DNA of 64,000 bases from Sphingomonadaceae bacterium. GTDB taxonomy: Bacteria; Pseudomonadota; Alphaproteobacteria; Sphingomonadales; Sphingomonadaceae. Below the pieces are notes generated by a model, which saw nothing but the letters and a program-made list of their open reading frames with translations, had not been told where the DNA came from and ran no database searches. Positions 35,379 through 44,531 of the stretch are shown here, one piece after another. Location of the stretch: positions 62,001 to 126,000 of the forward strand of contig RFPL01000004.1 in NCBI GenBank assembly GCA_009926135.1, in the 5' to 3' direction. The first letter of the stretch is position 1; every line of letters begins with the position of its first letter. Position numbers and translations under genes: made by a program.

Positions 35379-36076
35379 AGCCAGTCGGGCAGACGCTCGG
35401 CCGGTATAACCTCGACCCGGCGGTGATCGACCGCCAGCCCCAACTCCGGATAGGCCGCTCGCTGCCGTGCCGGATCGCTATCCGCCAGCGGCACGACAAT
35501 CAGCCGGCGATTGACCTTCTGCCGCCAGTTCATCCGGGCGGTGTTCTCCTGCCCGACGTAGCAACCCTTGGTGAAGGACACGCCGTTCAGCTCAGCGGCA
35601 TTGCATTCAAGCCATAATAGGTCGGCCAGTTCGGCGTGACCCTCTGTAACGCCCAGCGAGAGGCGATGCGCGCGCCATTGGGCCGACCCGTCCGCACCCT
35701 CCCGCGGCCCAACCCAGCGCTGGCCCAGTGCGGCCAGGCGCGGATCAGGCGATGTGCCGTCACCCTTCTGCCAATGCACACCCAGTGCGGGATCGACCGC
35801 AATCCCGATCTTACGTCGCAACCGGTACATGGAAAGCCGCTTGGCCAGACTTTCGGCTTGGCCTGCTTCGCAATCGACTAGCAGGTCTTCGCCATCCTCC
35901 CAGACCATGAAGTCGAACAGGACCTTGCCTTGCGGGGATAGCAGTGCAGCCCAGACCGGCAGCTTTCCGGTCATGTCATTGGTCACCAGGCCATTGAGGA
36001 ACCCGCGCAGGTCTTCACCCGGTTCGGTTGCGGTCAGGCGGATTACCGCGCGGTCAGCCAGGTGCATTGCAGTCAT
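35366..36076 (-). CDS. ygfZ: folate-binding protein YgfZ (GcvT-like)
   Basis: 236 residues from the ATG at 36076; the longer open frame upstream runs into the divergent pyrC region. GcvT-fold, tetrahydrofolate-binding protein that supports iron-sulfur cluster enzymes. The signature TKGCYVGQENTARM holds the conserved Cys of the K-G-C-Y-x-G-Q-E motif; FLNGLVTNDM is the usual N-terminal segment. A 38-base gap separates it from pyrC. Confidence 0.88.
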   Translation of the reverse strand: MTAMHLADRAVIRLTATEPGEDLRGFLNGLVTNDMTGKLPVWAALLSPQGKVLFDFMVWEDGEDLLVDCEAGQAESLAKRLSMYRLRRKIGIAVDPALGVHWQKGDGTSPDPRLAALGQRWVGPREGADGSAQWRAHRLSLGVTEGHAELADLLWLECNAAELNGVSFTKGCYVGQENTARMNWRQKVNRRLIVVPLADSDPARQRAAYPELGLAVDHRRVEVIPAERLPDWLQPA

Positions 36077-36114
36077 GCGTGACAGATAGGGCGGCGCTTG
36101 CCTAAGGGAAAGGG

Positions 36115-37155
36115 ATGACCGACATCCCGAATCGCCTGACCATCCGCCGCCCCGACGATTGGCACGTCCACCTGCGCGACGGCGCGGTGCTGGAAGGCGT
36201 GGCGAAGCACACGGCGCACCAGTTTGCGCGGGCAATCGTGATGCCAAACCTCTCGCCGCCGATTACTGATGTGGCGGCCGCTGCGGCTTATCGTGAGCGG
36301 ATTGTGGCCGCGGCCGGACCGGGCTTCACTCCGCTGATGACCGCCTATCTGACGGACACGATTGCGGCGGACGAGATTGAACGTGGTTTTGCCGCGGGGG
36401 TCTTTACCGCAGCCAAGCTCTATCCCGCCCATGCCACCACCGGATCGGCGCATGGGGTTACCGACGTCGCGAACATCCGCGGCGTGCTGGAGCGGATGGA
36501 AGCGATTGGGATGCCGCTCCTGATCCACGGCGAAGTGACCGATGCCCATGTCGATATCTTTGACCGCGAAGCAGTGTTCATCGAGCGGACCCTATCGGGC
36601 CTGGTCCGCGACCTGCCGGGGTTGAAGGTGGTGTTCGAACATATCACTACCGCCGATGCCGTGGCCTTCGTGGAGAGTTCCGGGCCGAACGTGGCCGCGA
36701 CGATCACGCCGCAGCACCTCCACATCAACCGCAACGCCATGTTCACCGGCGGGATCCGTCCGCACATGTATTGCCTGCCGGTAGCCAAGCGCGAAGTGCA
36801 CCGGCTGGCGCTGCGCAAGGCGGCGACATCAGGCAGCGCCAAGTTCTTCCTCGGCACGGACAGCGCGCCCCACGCCGTGGGCGCAAAGGAAGCAGCCTGC
36901 GGCTGCGCCGGGATCTTCAACGCGCCCTATGCGCTGGAAAGCTATCTGGCGGTGTTCGAGGAAGAGGGCGCGATTGCCCAGTTCGAGGGCTTTGCCAGCG
37001 AGCATGGCCCGCGCTTCTATGGCCTGCCACTTAATGAAGGCACGGTGACACTGGAACGCAGCGGGACGCAGGTGCCCGACCTGATCGATGCCAACGGCAC
37101 CCAGATCGTTCCGTTCCACGCCGGCGAAACATTGGCCTGGCGCTATCTGGGCTGA
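36115..37155 (+). CDS. pyrC: dihydroorotase
   Basis: 346 residues, class II dihydroorotase of pyrimidine synthesis. [18 protein letters not shown] carries the first metal histidines; [16 protein letters not shown] includes the carbamylated lysine; [40 protein letters not shown] and FLGTDSAPH complete the site. All ligands seem present, so it should be active. The 3' end overlaps the converging rarD gene by 13 bases. Confidence 0.96.
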   Translation: MTDIPNRLTIRRPDDWHVHLRDGAVLEGVAKHTAHQFARAIVMPNLSPPITDVAAAAAYRERIVAAAGPGFTPLMTAYLTDTIAADEIERGFAAGVFTAAKLYPAHATTGSAHGVTDVANIRGVLERMEAIGMPLLIHGEVTDAHVDIFDREAVFIERTLSGLVRDLPGLKVVFEHITTADAVAFVESSGPNVAATITPQHLHINRNAMFTGGIRPHMYCLPVAKREVHRLALRKAATSGSAKFFLGTDSAPHAVGAKEAACGCAGIFNAPYALESYLAVFEEEGAIAQFEGFASEHGPRFYGLPLNEGTVTLERSGTQVPDLIDANGTQIVPFHAGETLAWRYLG

Positions 37156-38045
37156 GCCTTGCGCGTCCGCGCCAGCAGATCGACGATAAACAGGGCTATC
37201 GCCAGCCAGATCAGCGCAAAGCTGGTCAATTGCGCGGTACCAAGCGGCCTGCCGAACACGAACAGCCCGATCAGGAAAACCAGTGACGGCGATGAAAACT
37301 GGATCATCCCCATAGTCGAGTATGGCAGACGCTGTGCTGCCAACGTGAAGAGCAGCAGCGGGGCGGCCGTTACCACCCCGGAAAATGCGATCAGTGCGGC
37401 ATCGTGCCAACTCCACAGGATTGCACTTCCGTCCGGTCCCTGGGCAAAGTGCCAGGCGATCGCCAGGGCGGGGATAAACAGGACAATGACTTCAACCGTC
37501 AGGCCCGTCAGGGCTGAGACCGGCGCCAGCTTGCGAACCAGGCCATAGGTTGTCCAGGACAATGCCAGCGCGAGGCTGATCCCGAGTGAAGCCAGGGCTT
37601 CCCATGCCAGGAGCATGACGCCGAGCGTGGAGATTGCCACCGCCAGCCATTGCCGCTGGCTGAGTCGCTCGCCCAGGAACAGCGTACCAGCCAGCACGCT
37701 GAGCAGCGGGCTGACATAGTAGCCAATGCTGGCTGCAAAGACCTCGCCCGACTGGATCGCCGCGACGTAGACCAGCCAGTTGATTGCAATCAGCACTGAC
37801 GAGGCCAGCAGCATCCAGCGCAGCTTCGGGACTGAAAGCACCGCGCGGAGCTCGCCCAGCTGCTTGCGCAGCGCCAGGATCAGCAAGCACAGCGGCAGCG
37901 ATGAAATTACCCGCCAGCCGACAAATTCGAAGGCTGGCACCTTCGATACAAACCACAGGTACAGCGGCAGCAAGCCCCAGATCAGGTGGGCGCCCAGCGC
38001 CAGTGGCAGGCCGCCGGTGCGGTACGGAGTGGTGGGGGAATGCAT
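37143..38045 (-). CDS. rarD: EamA-family transporter RarD
   Basis: 300 residues, about ten membrane spans in two EamA repeats. The N-terminus ([26 protein letters not shown]) is distinctive of RarD (chloramphenicol-sensitive protein) rather than general DMT exporters. The real substrate is unknown; drug/metabolite export is the family role. The 137-base gap before the next gene holds no gene or clear promoter. Confidence 0.88.
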   Translation of the reverse strand: MHSPTTPYRTGGLPLALGAHLIWGLLPLYLWFVSKVPAFEFVGWRVISSLPLCLLILALRKQLGELRAVLSVPKLRWMLLASSVLIAINWLVYVAAIQSGEVFAASIGYYVSPLLSVLAGTLFLGERLSQRQWLAVAISTLGVMLLAWEALASLGISLALALSWTTYGLVRKLAPVSALTGLTVEVIVLFIPALAIAWHFAQGPDGSAILWSWHDAALIAFSGVVTAAPLLLFTLAAQRLPYSTMGMIQFSSPSLVFLIGLFVFGRPLGTAQLTSFALIWLAIALFIVDLLARTRKAQPR

Positions 38046-38182
38046 TGCTGCGAGCTAGCCTTGGAGCGTCGCTCCGGCAAGCAAATGTGCCGTGCGCAAT
38101 TTTTTCCCAGTCTGACAATCAGGTTGCCGTCTGTTCAGGTTGGAGTGCTTATAGCTGAACGCATCCAATCAGGAGACTGACC

Positions 38183-38686
38183 ATGCCGAAGACCTTCAAG
38201 AGCGCTACCCTGGCCCTGCTGGCCCCGGTCATGGTGCTGACCGCCAGCCCGGCGCTTGCCGATGACGACCATTATGGTCGCCGCCATGACAACGGCTGGC
38301 ACCACGGCGAACGCAAGCGTGACCGCTGGGAGGACCGCCGCGACGATCGGTATCGCGATGACTATCGCGGCGAATACCGGGGTGACTACCGCACCAGCTA
38401 TCGCAATGATTATCGCAACGACTATCGTAATGGCGGTTACTATGGCGAACCGGTCTACGCCAACACTCGCACCTGGCGCGGTAATGATGGGCGCACCTAC
38501 TGCCGCCGCAGCGACGGGACTACCGGTCTGATCGTTGGTGGTGTGGCCGGGGCCCTGATCGGACGCGAAGTGGCTGGAAATCGTGGCGATCGCACGGTTG
38601 GCGCAATCCTGGGTGCCGCCGGTGGTGCCTTGCTGGGCCGGGCGATCGACCGGAACGGCAGCAACAACGGCTACCAGTGCCGCTAA
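38183..38686 (+). CDS. glycine-zipper 2TM-domain envelope protein with Tyr-Arg-Asp repeats
   Basis: 167 residues. Signal peptide (LALLAPVMVLTASPALA), a His-rich stretch, then a low-complexity region of repeated YRxDYR units (RDDYRGEYRGDYR, YRNDYRNDYRN), and a C-terminal glycine zipper (VGGVAGALIGREVAG, AILGAAGGALLGRAID) of the Rick_17kDa / SmpA-like type that sits in the outer membrane. AGGAG 6 bases upstream supports the start. Likely an envelope-structure protein; no enzyme features. Confidence 0.8.
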   Translation: MPKTFKSATLALLAPVMVLTASPALADDDHYGRRHDNGWHHGERKRDRWEDRRDDRYRDDYRGEYRGDYRTSYRNDYRNDYRNGGYYGEPVYANTRTWRGNDGRTYCRRSDGTTGLIVGGVAGALIGREVAGNRGDRTVGAILGAAGGALLGRAIDRNGSNNGYQCR

Positions 38687-38697
38687 AGTGACCTTAA

Positions 38698-38729
38698 CCA
38701 TCGCGCGGGTACCACTACCCGCGCGATGG
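38698..38729 (+). repeat. perfect 14-bp inverted repeat over a start codon
   Basis: CCATCGCGCGGGTA (38698-38711), loop CCAC, TACCCGCGCGATGG (38716-38729). It can end the upstream transcript (TTTT at 38734-38737, 4 bases after the stem) and also buries the ATG of the lipoprotein gene at 38726, which lacks a ribosome site of its own. Confidence 0.75.
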
Positions 38730-39442
38730 ACCGTTTTCTGCCCCTGCTTGGCCCCCAACTGCTGGGGCTCTGCCTGTTGACCGCCTGCGGTGATGCCGCG
38801 GCGCCGGAAACCACGCCGCTGCGCGATCCGGCAATCATGGGCGCACTATCCGAACCATTGCAAAGCGATCCTGACCTCGTCGGGCCGAGCCGCAACGCCA
38901 CCATGCTGTCAGGCGGGGGACCGGCTGAGGGCGGGGTGCCGTTGTTCGGCCTGGATGACAAGGAAGCGGTCCGCGCGCGTGATGCGGCACTGGCGCTGCT
39001 GGGCGGGTCCATATCGGCCGCACCTGTCGCCCAGGGCGGGCCGGGTAAATCTGCCGTCGCCGCTGCCGCCACGGCCGCAAGCGTGGCCGCCGCCCTGCCT
39101 TTCGCGGCGTCCTGTGCGTCGTCGCTCGACTATTCGTTCGCCTGGGCGGCAAGGCTGCCCGCCGCCTTGCCGATCTATCCACGTGCCCACGCGCAGGAGG
39201 CCGGTGGCAGCGATGCGGGCGGCTGCAGGTTGCGGGTGGTCAATTTTCGGACGCCGGTCGCGGTAAGCGACGTGATCGATTTTTACCACGCCAGCGCGGC
39301 GCGCGGCGGCCTGGTGCCGCAGGCTTCGAAGTCTGGCGAGGATCAGGTGGTGACGGGAGGCAAAGCCGGCCTCTCTTTCGCGGTCTACGCCCGCCGGATG
39401 TCGGACGGCATGACCGAAGTCGACCTCGTCACCAACGGCTAA
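38726..39442 (+). CDS. hypothetical lipoprotein
   Basis: 238 residues. Lipoprotein signal MDRFLPLLGPQLLGLCLLTAC with lipobox LTAC. The rest is Ala/Gly-rich with a late structured part (CRLRVVNFRTPVAVSDVIDFYHASAARGGL) that looks like a small globular domain. No family recognised. The start lacks a ribosome site and lies inside a perfect hairpin, so either expression is controlled or the true start is elsewhere. Confidence 0.65.
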   Translation: MDRFLPLLGPQLLGLCLLTACGDAAAPETTPLRDPAIMGALSEPLQSDPDLVGPSRNATMLSGGGPAEGGVPLFGLDDKEAVRARDAALALLGGSISAAPVAQGGPGKSAVAAAATAASVAAALPFAASCASSLDYSFAWAARLPAALPIYPRAHAQEAGGSDAGGCRLRVVNFRTPVAVSDVIDFYHASAARGGLVPQASKSGEDQVVTGGKAGLSFAVYARRMSDGMTEVDLVTNG

Positions 39443-40858
39443 TCAGCCTTCGCGCAGGCCCACACCAATCATTGCGCGCGGCTGCTCCATCTCGGTCGAT
39501 GCGACCGGATAGGCGCAGTAGTCCGCCGCATAGTAGGCGCTCGGGCGGTGGTTGCCCGACAGACCAACCCCGCCGAACGGGGCGCCGGAGCTTGCACCGT
39601 TGGTCGGGCGGTTCCAGTTGATCACCCCGGCGCGGACATTGGCCCAGAACCGGTTGTATTCCTGCGGCGTACCCCCGACCAGCGAGGCGGACAGGCCAAA
39701 GCGGGTGTTGTTTGCCTCGGCAATCGCCTCGTCGAGATCGCTCGCCTGGCTGACTTGCAGCAAAGGGCCGAACAGTTCGACGTCGGGCTTGTCCTTCACG
39801 CCGGTCACATCGATGATTGCCGGGCTCAGGAACGGCAGGTCATCGCGCGGGCGGATCAGGTGCTTGATCGCCTTGCCGCCGTGGCTCAGCAGGTAGAGGA
39901 AGCTCTCGGTCAGTCCATCGGCGGATTCGTTGTCAATCACGGGCCCCATGAAGGGGGACGGATCGTCAAACGGCGCGCCGACGATGATTCGGTCCGCCAA
40001 CCGTTTCACTTCTGCCATCAGCGGCTCGTACATCGTGCTTTTGACGATCAGTCGCCGCGCCGCGGTGCAGCGTTGCCCGGCTGAAGTGAAGGCCGATTGC
40101 ACCACGATTGCCGCGGCATCGGTGATCTTGGGAGTGTCCCAGACCACCAGCGGATTGTTGCCGCCCATTTCCAGCGCCAGAATCTTGTCCGGGCGGGTTG
40201 CCAGCTTGCGGTTGATCGCGATCCCCGTATGGGCCGAGCCGGTGAACAGCACCCCGTCGATCCCGTCATGCGCGACCAGCGCCTGGCCTTCGGCCGGACC
40301 GCCGATCAGCAGTTGCACGACCGCGGCGGAGATTCCCGCGCGGTGGAAACACTGGACCAGCAGTTCGGCAGTTGCCGGGGTCTTCTCGCTCGGCTTGAAA
40401 ATGATCGCATTGCCGGCAATCAGCGCGGGCACGATGTGGCCGTTAGGCAAGTGCGCAGGGAAGTTATAGGGTCCAAGGACGGCCATCACCCCATGCGGCT
40501 TGTGGCGCAGCGCGGCAGTACCCTGCATCGCATTGTCGAGCTTGCGCTGGGCAGTACGCTCGGCATAGGCGCGGATCGAAATCTCGACCTTGCCCACTAC
40601 GCTTTCAACCTCGGTGCGGGCTTCCCACAGCGGCTTGCCCGTCTCGCGCGCGATCATCGTCGCCAGCTTGTCGGAATCCTTGCGCACTTCGTTTGCGAAG
40701 CGGCGGACCAGTTCCATGCGGGTGGAGAGCGGCTGGGCCGCCCACGCCGGCCAGGCGCGCCGGGCCCGGCTGACGATTTCGTCAACATTGCCATGACTGC
40801 CGCGCCAGAGCTCTGCTCCGGTCGCCGGTTCATAGGAAATGAGTTCAGTCTTGCTCAC
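39443..40858 (-). CDS. astD: succinylglutamate-semialdehyde dehydrogenase
   Basis: 471 residues, NAD-dependent aldehyde dehydrogenase. ALEMGGNNPLVVWD holds the general base Glu and SAGQRCTAARRLIV the catalytic Cys; FNFPAHLPNGHIVPAL (here YNFPAHLPNG) is an AstD-type segment. In the AST pathway it oxidises succinylglutamate semialdehyde during arginine catabolism. No other ast gene is next to it, so it may be served by genes elsewhere or have another substrate. Confidence 0.85.
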   Translation of the reverse strand: MSKTELISYEPATGAELWRGSHGNVDEIVSRARRAWPAWAAQPLSTRMELVRRFANEVRKDSDKLATMIARETGKPLWEARTEVESVVGKVEISIRAYAERTAQRKLDNAMQGTAALRHKPHGVMAVLGPYNFPAHLPNGHIVPALIAGNAIIFKPSEKTPATAELLVQCFHRAGISAAVVQLLIGGPAEGQALVAHDGIDGVLFTGSAHTGIAINRKLATRPDKILALEMGGNNPLVVWDTPKITDAAAIVVQSAFTSAGQRCTAARRLIVKSTMYEPLMAEVKRLADRIIVGAPFDDPSPFMGPVIDNESADGLTESFLYLLSHGGKAIKHLIRPRDDLPFLSPAIIDVTGVKDKPDVELFGPLLQVSQASDLDEAIAEANNTRFGLSASLVGGTPQEYNRFWANVRAGVINWNRPTNGASSGAPFGGVGLSGNHRPSAYYAADYCAYPVASTEMEQPRAMIGVGLREG

Positions 40859-40888
40859 GCTACCACCCCAACCGGCCTGCGACGCGCC

Positions 40889-40937
40889 GGTCCCAGGGCC
40901 TTAGCCGAGCCGTAGCGGTCTGAAAAGCCTTGGGACC
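40889..40937. repeat. long-loop inverted repeat between selO and astD
   Basis: GGTCCCAGGGC (40889-40899) and GCCTTGGGACC (40927-40937) pair over 11 bp with one G-T, with a 27-base loop. It lies in the 86-base gap after selO and before astD on the minus strand. A terminator for selO or part of the astD promoter; no T run, so undecided. Confidence 0.4.
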
Positions 40938-40944
40938 AGCCAGT

Positions 40945-42339
40945 TCAGCCTAAACCATTGACAGGTGGCGGTCCAAGGGCCGCCCCCAGCCGCCGGATCG
41001 CAGCAACTGTCTCACCCAGCGGGGCCCAGTCATCGCGCTGGTCGATTGCCGACCAGATCGTTTCGACCTCGTCCACTACCAGGGTTGGCGGACTGCCTTC
41101 CTGCCACAGGTCGTGTTCCTCGCCCGCCGGGACAAAGCCCTTGATCGCCTCGCCAAAATCACCTTTGGCATGGCGGCCAAACCGGTGGCGGTGGAAGAAG
41201 GCGTCAGGCGAAAGACCGCTTTCGCGCATCGCCTGTTCGGCCTGTGCGATCAGCGCATAGTCGGCGTCAAACCCCTGTGACTGCACGCCCAGCCGCCACA
41301 GGAATTGGCGGGCCAATGCCGCCTGATAGAGCGGCCCGAACCGCTCCAGCGCGGCGATGAGCGGCGGTGCATCGACCAGCAGGCGCAAGGCGACCCCCAA
41401 CTGCCCACAGTTCCAGTGCAGGGCTTCAGGCTGGCGGCCAAAGGCATAAAGTCCGGAATGGTCGAAATAGGCGGCGGTGAACGACGGGTCCCAGGCGGGC
41501 AGCCAGCGCCACGGGCCGTAGTCGAAACTCTCACCAGAGATGTTCATGTTGTCGGTATTGAGCACGCCATGAACGAAACCGGCGGCCATCCACTCAGCGG
41601 CCAGCTGCGCTAGTCGCTCCACCACCTGATGCAGCAGGATCACCGCCGGTTCATCGCGCCCGGGGGCGTCATCGGGTGGAGGCGGGCCGGGGAACCGGGC
41701 CAGGCAGTAGTCGACCAGCGCAGCCATTTCCTCGCGCGATTCCAGATAGGCCAGGCGCTGGAAGGTGCCGATCCGGATATGCCCGTGGCTGAGCCGCACC
41801 ATCACCGCCGCGCGGGTGGGCGATGGCTCATCCGAACGATAAAGATCCTCGCCAGTCTCGATCACCGAGAACGTCTTGCTGGTGTTGACCCCCAGCGCCT
41901 CGAGCATTTCGGTCGCCAGGATCTCCCGCACCGCGCCCTTCAGGGTCAACCGCCCATCGCCCGCGCGGCTCCACGGGGTCTGGCCCGAACCCTTGGTGCC
42001 AAGGTCGAGCAGGCGATCCGCCCCATCGCGCAACTGGGCAAACAGGAAGCCGCGACCATCGCCCAGGTCCGGATTGTACACGCGGAACTGGTGGCCGTGA
42101 TAGCGCAAGGCCAGCGGCTGGGGCAGATTGTCCGGCAACGGCTCAAACCGGCCAAAGTGGCGGACCCAGACTTCATCAGACAGGCCCGACAGTCCAACCG
42201 CGCTGTCCCAGCGGTGATTGCGGAACTGCAGTGTGGTTTGCGGAAAGTCCGCGGCCTGCACGGGATCGGCCAGCCAGGGGGCCAGCTGGGTGATCGGCGT
42301 CTCGGCGCGATAGGGGGCGGCTTGCGGTTCGGCGCGCAT
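40945..42339 (-). CDS. selO: protein adenylyltransferase SelO (YdiU)
   Basis: 464 residues from MRAEPQAAPYRAETPI; the frame stays open far upstream but that part is antisense to the hydrolase gene. SelO is a pseudokinase-fold enzyme that AMPylates proteins in redox defence. LALRYHGHQFRVYNPDLGDGR, LGTKGSGQTPWSRAGDGR and FVHGVLNTDNMNISGESFDYGP (catalytic Asp-Asn region) are present. Divergent from the hydrolase gene at 42424 over an 84-base gap. Confidence 0.93.
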   Translation of the reverse strand: MRAEPQAAPYRAETPITQLAPWLADPVQAADFPQTTLQFRNHRWDSAVGLSGLSDEVWVRHFGRFEPLPDNLPQPLALRYHGHQFRVYNPDLGDGRGFLFAQLRDGADRLLDLGTKGSGQTPWSRAGDGRLTLKGAVREILATEMLEALGVNTSKTFSVIETGEDLYRSDEPSPTRAAVMVRLSHGHIRIGTFQRLAYLESREEMAALVDYCLARFPGPPPPDDAPGRDEPAVILLHQVVERLAQLAAEWMAAGFVHGVLNTDNMNISGESFDYGPWRWLPAWDPSFTAAYFDHSGLYAFGRQPEALHWNCGQLGVALRLLVDAPPLIAALERFGPLYQAALARQFLWRLGVQSQGFDADYALIAQAEQAMRESGLSPDAFFHRHRFGRHAKGDFGEAIKGFVPAGEEHDLWQEGSPPTLVVDEVETIWSAIDQRDDWAPLGETVAAIRRLGAALGPPPVNGLG

Positions 42340-42423
42340 CCGGCAATAGTGGGGCCAAGCGCTGCGCGGCACAAGCGCCGCAACGTGTACCGCCAAGCAA
42401 TTACCCGAAGGTCCGGCCAGAAA

Positions 42424-43281
42424 ATGAACCACTTCACCGACGGCTATTGGACCAGCCGCGATGGCCTGAAGCTGCATTACCGCGATTATGCCGGGCGTGC
42501 CGACCGTCCGCCCGTCCTGTGCCTGCCCGGTCTGACCCGCAATGCCCGTGATTTCGAGGAGCTGGCCGAGCGGTTGGCTGGGAACTGGCGCGTGATCTGC
42601 GTAGAGCTGCGCGGCCGCGGGGACAGCGCCTATGCCAAGGATTCGGCAACCTACAATCCGCTGCAATACCTTGAGGACCTGGGCGAACTGTTCGACCAGG
42701 CCGGGCTGACGCAGGTGGTGGCGATCGGTACCTCGCTGGGCGGGTTGCTGACCATGCTGCTGGCCGCAACCGCGCCGCAGCGGCTGGCCGGGGCGCTGCT
42801 GAACGACATCGGTCCGGAAGTGAATCTCGAAGGAATCGAACGTATCCGCAATTACGTGGGACAGGCGCGCAACTTCCCGACCTGGATGCACGCCGCCCGC
42901 GCGCTCGCGGAATCGCAGGGTCCGACCTTCCCGAATGCTTCGCTGACCGATTGGCTGGCCATGGCGAAGCGCTGCATGGTGGTGGGCAGCAACGGGCGGA
43001 TCCATTTCGACTATGACATGAAGATTGCCGAACCCTTTGCCCAGGCTGATGGCGCCAGCAATGTGGACATGTGGCCAGCCTTCGGCGCGCTGGCGGGCCG
43101 CCCGGTCACCCTGCTGCGGGGCGCGCTTTCCGACGTGCTGACCGCCGCCACGTTCAAGCAGATGGCCAAGACCTTGCCCGATGCCGCGGCAGTGACCGTG
43201 CCAAAAGTCGGCCATGCTCCGACACTGAGCGAACCGACGGCCGTGGCGGCAATCGACAAGCTGCTGGCCCGGATCGCATGA
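42424..43281 (+). CDS. alpha/beta hydrolase
   Basis: 285 residues. Start MNHFTDGYWTSRDGLKLHYRDY; the open frame upstream is antisense to selO. Oxyanion region CLPGLTRNARDF, nucleophile Ser in GTSLGGLLTMLLAA and His in VGHAPTLSEP are present. Similar to homoserine-lactone or ester hydrolases by general pattern; substrate unknown. Overlaps the glycosyltransferase gene by 4 bases (ATGA), so the two are coupled. Confidence 0.82.
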   Translation: MNHFTDGYWTSRDGLKLHYRDYAGRADRPPVLCLPGLTRNARDFEELAERLAGNWRVICVELRGRGDSAYAKDSATYNPLQYLEDLGELFDQAGLTQVVAIGTSLGGLLTMLLAATAPQRLAGALLNDIGPEVNLEGIERIRNYVGQARNFPTWMHAARALAESQGPTFPNASLTDWLAMAKRCMVVGSNGRIHFDYDMKIAEPFAQADGASNVDMWPAFGALAGRPVTLLRGALSDVLTAATFKQMAKTLPDAAAVTVPKVGHAPTLSEPTAVAAIDKLLARIA

Positions 43282-44429
43282 AGCGCCAGGCCCCGGCCCC
43301 GCGGTTGCGGGTATTGCATCTGCATTCCAGCTTCGATCCCGGCGGCAAGGAAATGCGCGCGGTCCAGCTGATGAACGCTTTTGGTCCCGAAGTGGCCCAT
43401 TCGGTCGTTTCGGCCGTGCCCACGGCACTGGGCGCTGCCAGGGCGATCGATCCGGCAACCCTTGTAGATTATCCCGAATTCCCGGCGCTGACTGGCAAGC
43501 CGTTCCCGCGCCGCCTGCAGCAACTGGCCCGGGCCATGGCCGGTTACGACCTGGTCCTGACTTATAACTGGGGGGCAATGGACGCGGTCCTGGCGCACAC
43601 TGCCTTTGCCGAGGTGCTGAAGCTTCCGCCGCTGGTGCACCATGAAGACGGCTTCAACCAGGACGAGGCGGAGCGGCTGAAATGGCATCGCAACCTGTTC
43701 CGCCGGATCGCGCTGTTTCGCGCCCAGTGGCTGGTGGTTCCTTCGCAGCGGCTTGAGCATATTGCCCGGACCGCCTGGAAGCAGCCCGCCGCCATGGTCC
43801 GGCGGATTCCCAACGGGATCCCGGTCTTTGCCTATGGCCGCAAGCCCAAACGCGATGCCTTGCCGCGGGTGATCAAGCATCCCGGGGAGCAATGGGTCGG
43901 AACGCTGGCGGGGCTGCGTGCGGTCAAGAACCTGCCGCGGCTGGTCCGTGCCTTTGCGCCGCTGCCCGATCACTGGCAGCTGGTCATCCTGGGCGAGGGG
44001 CCCGAGCGCGAGGCGATCCGGGCGACCGCGGCGGCGCTGGGGGTGGGGCACCGGGTCCATCTGCCTGGCCATGTTGCGCATCCGGCCGAGGTGATGGGCC
44101 TGTTTGATCTCTTCGCGCTCTCTTCGGACAGCGAGCAGTTCCCGATCTCGGTGGTCGAGGCAATGGCATCAAAGCTTGCCATTGCGGCCCCCCGCGTGGG
44201 CGATGTCGAGGCAATGGTGGCAGGTGAAAACCGCCGCTTCCTGACCGCCCCCGGCGACGAAGCTGCGCTGTCTGCCGCACTGGCTGAACTTGCCGAAGAT
44301 GCCGCCTTGCGCGCCGCAATCGGCGCCGCCAATCGTGCCCGGGCCGAAGCGGAATACGATGAGGCAGCGATGATCGCGGCCTACCGCAAGCTCTACGCCG
44401 GGGCCTTGGGCCGCACCACCTTCCCCTGA
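43278..44429 (+). CDS. GT4-type glycosyltransferase
   Basis: 383 residues, GT-B fold. LHSSFDPGGKEMRAVQLMNA is the acceptor-side start (GGxE/GGKE type); the donor half has VGTLAGLRAVKNLPRLV, LVILGEGPEREAI, FALSSDSEQFPISVVEAMA with the EX7E-type signature. Transfers an activated sugar to an unknown acceptor, probably in surface polysaccharide or glycolipid synthesis. It is coupled to the hydrolase before it; a 102-base gap with a hairpin (44441-44455) follows. Confidence 0.85.
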   Translation: MKRQAPAPRLRVLHLHSSFDPGGKEMRAVQLMNAFGPEVAHSVVSAVPTALGAARAIDPATLVDYPEFPALTGKPFPRRLQQLARAMAGYDLVLTYNWGAMDAVLAHTAFAEVLKLPPLVHHEDGFNQDEAERLKWHRNLFRRIALFRAQWLVVPSQRLEHIARTAWKQPAAMVRRIPNGIPVFAYGRKPKRDALPRVIKHPGEQWVGTLAGLRAVKNLPRLVRAFAPLPDHWQLVILGEGPEREAIRATAAALGVGHRVHLPGHVAHPAEVMGLFDLFALSSDSEQFPISVVEAMASKLAIAAPRVGDVEAMVAGENRRFLTAPGDEAALSAALAELAEDAALRAAIGAANRARAEAEYDEAAMIAAYRKLYAGALGRTTFP

Positions 44430-44531
44430 ATAGCCGTTCACCCGTGCTTCACGGGGGACAGCGCAGAGATCGGGCGTTGAAAAGGTCCGCCCATCGGCTA
44501 AACAGCGCCCACATCTGCCCCTGTTTCTTGA

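Noticed and set aside
41629..42423. Upstream in-frame extension of the hydrolase at 42424 and the matching upstream extension of selO
   Set aside because: Each is antisense to the other gene; the internal ATGs fit the family N-termini.
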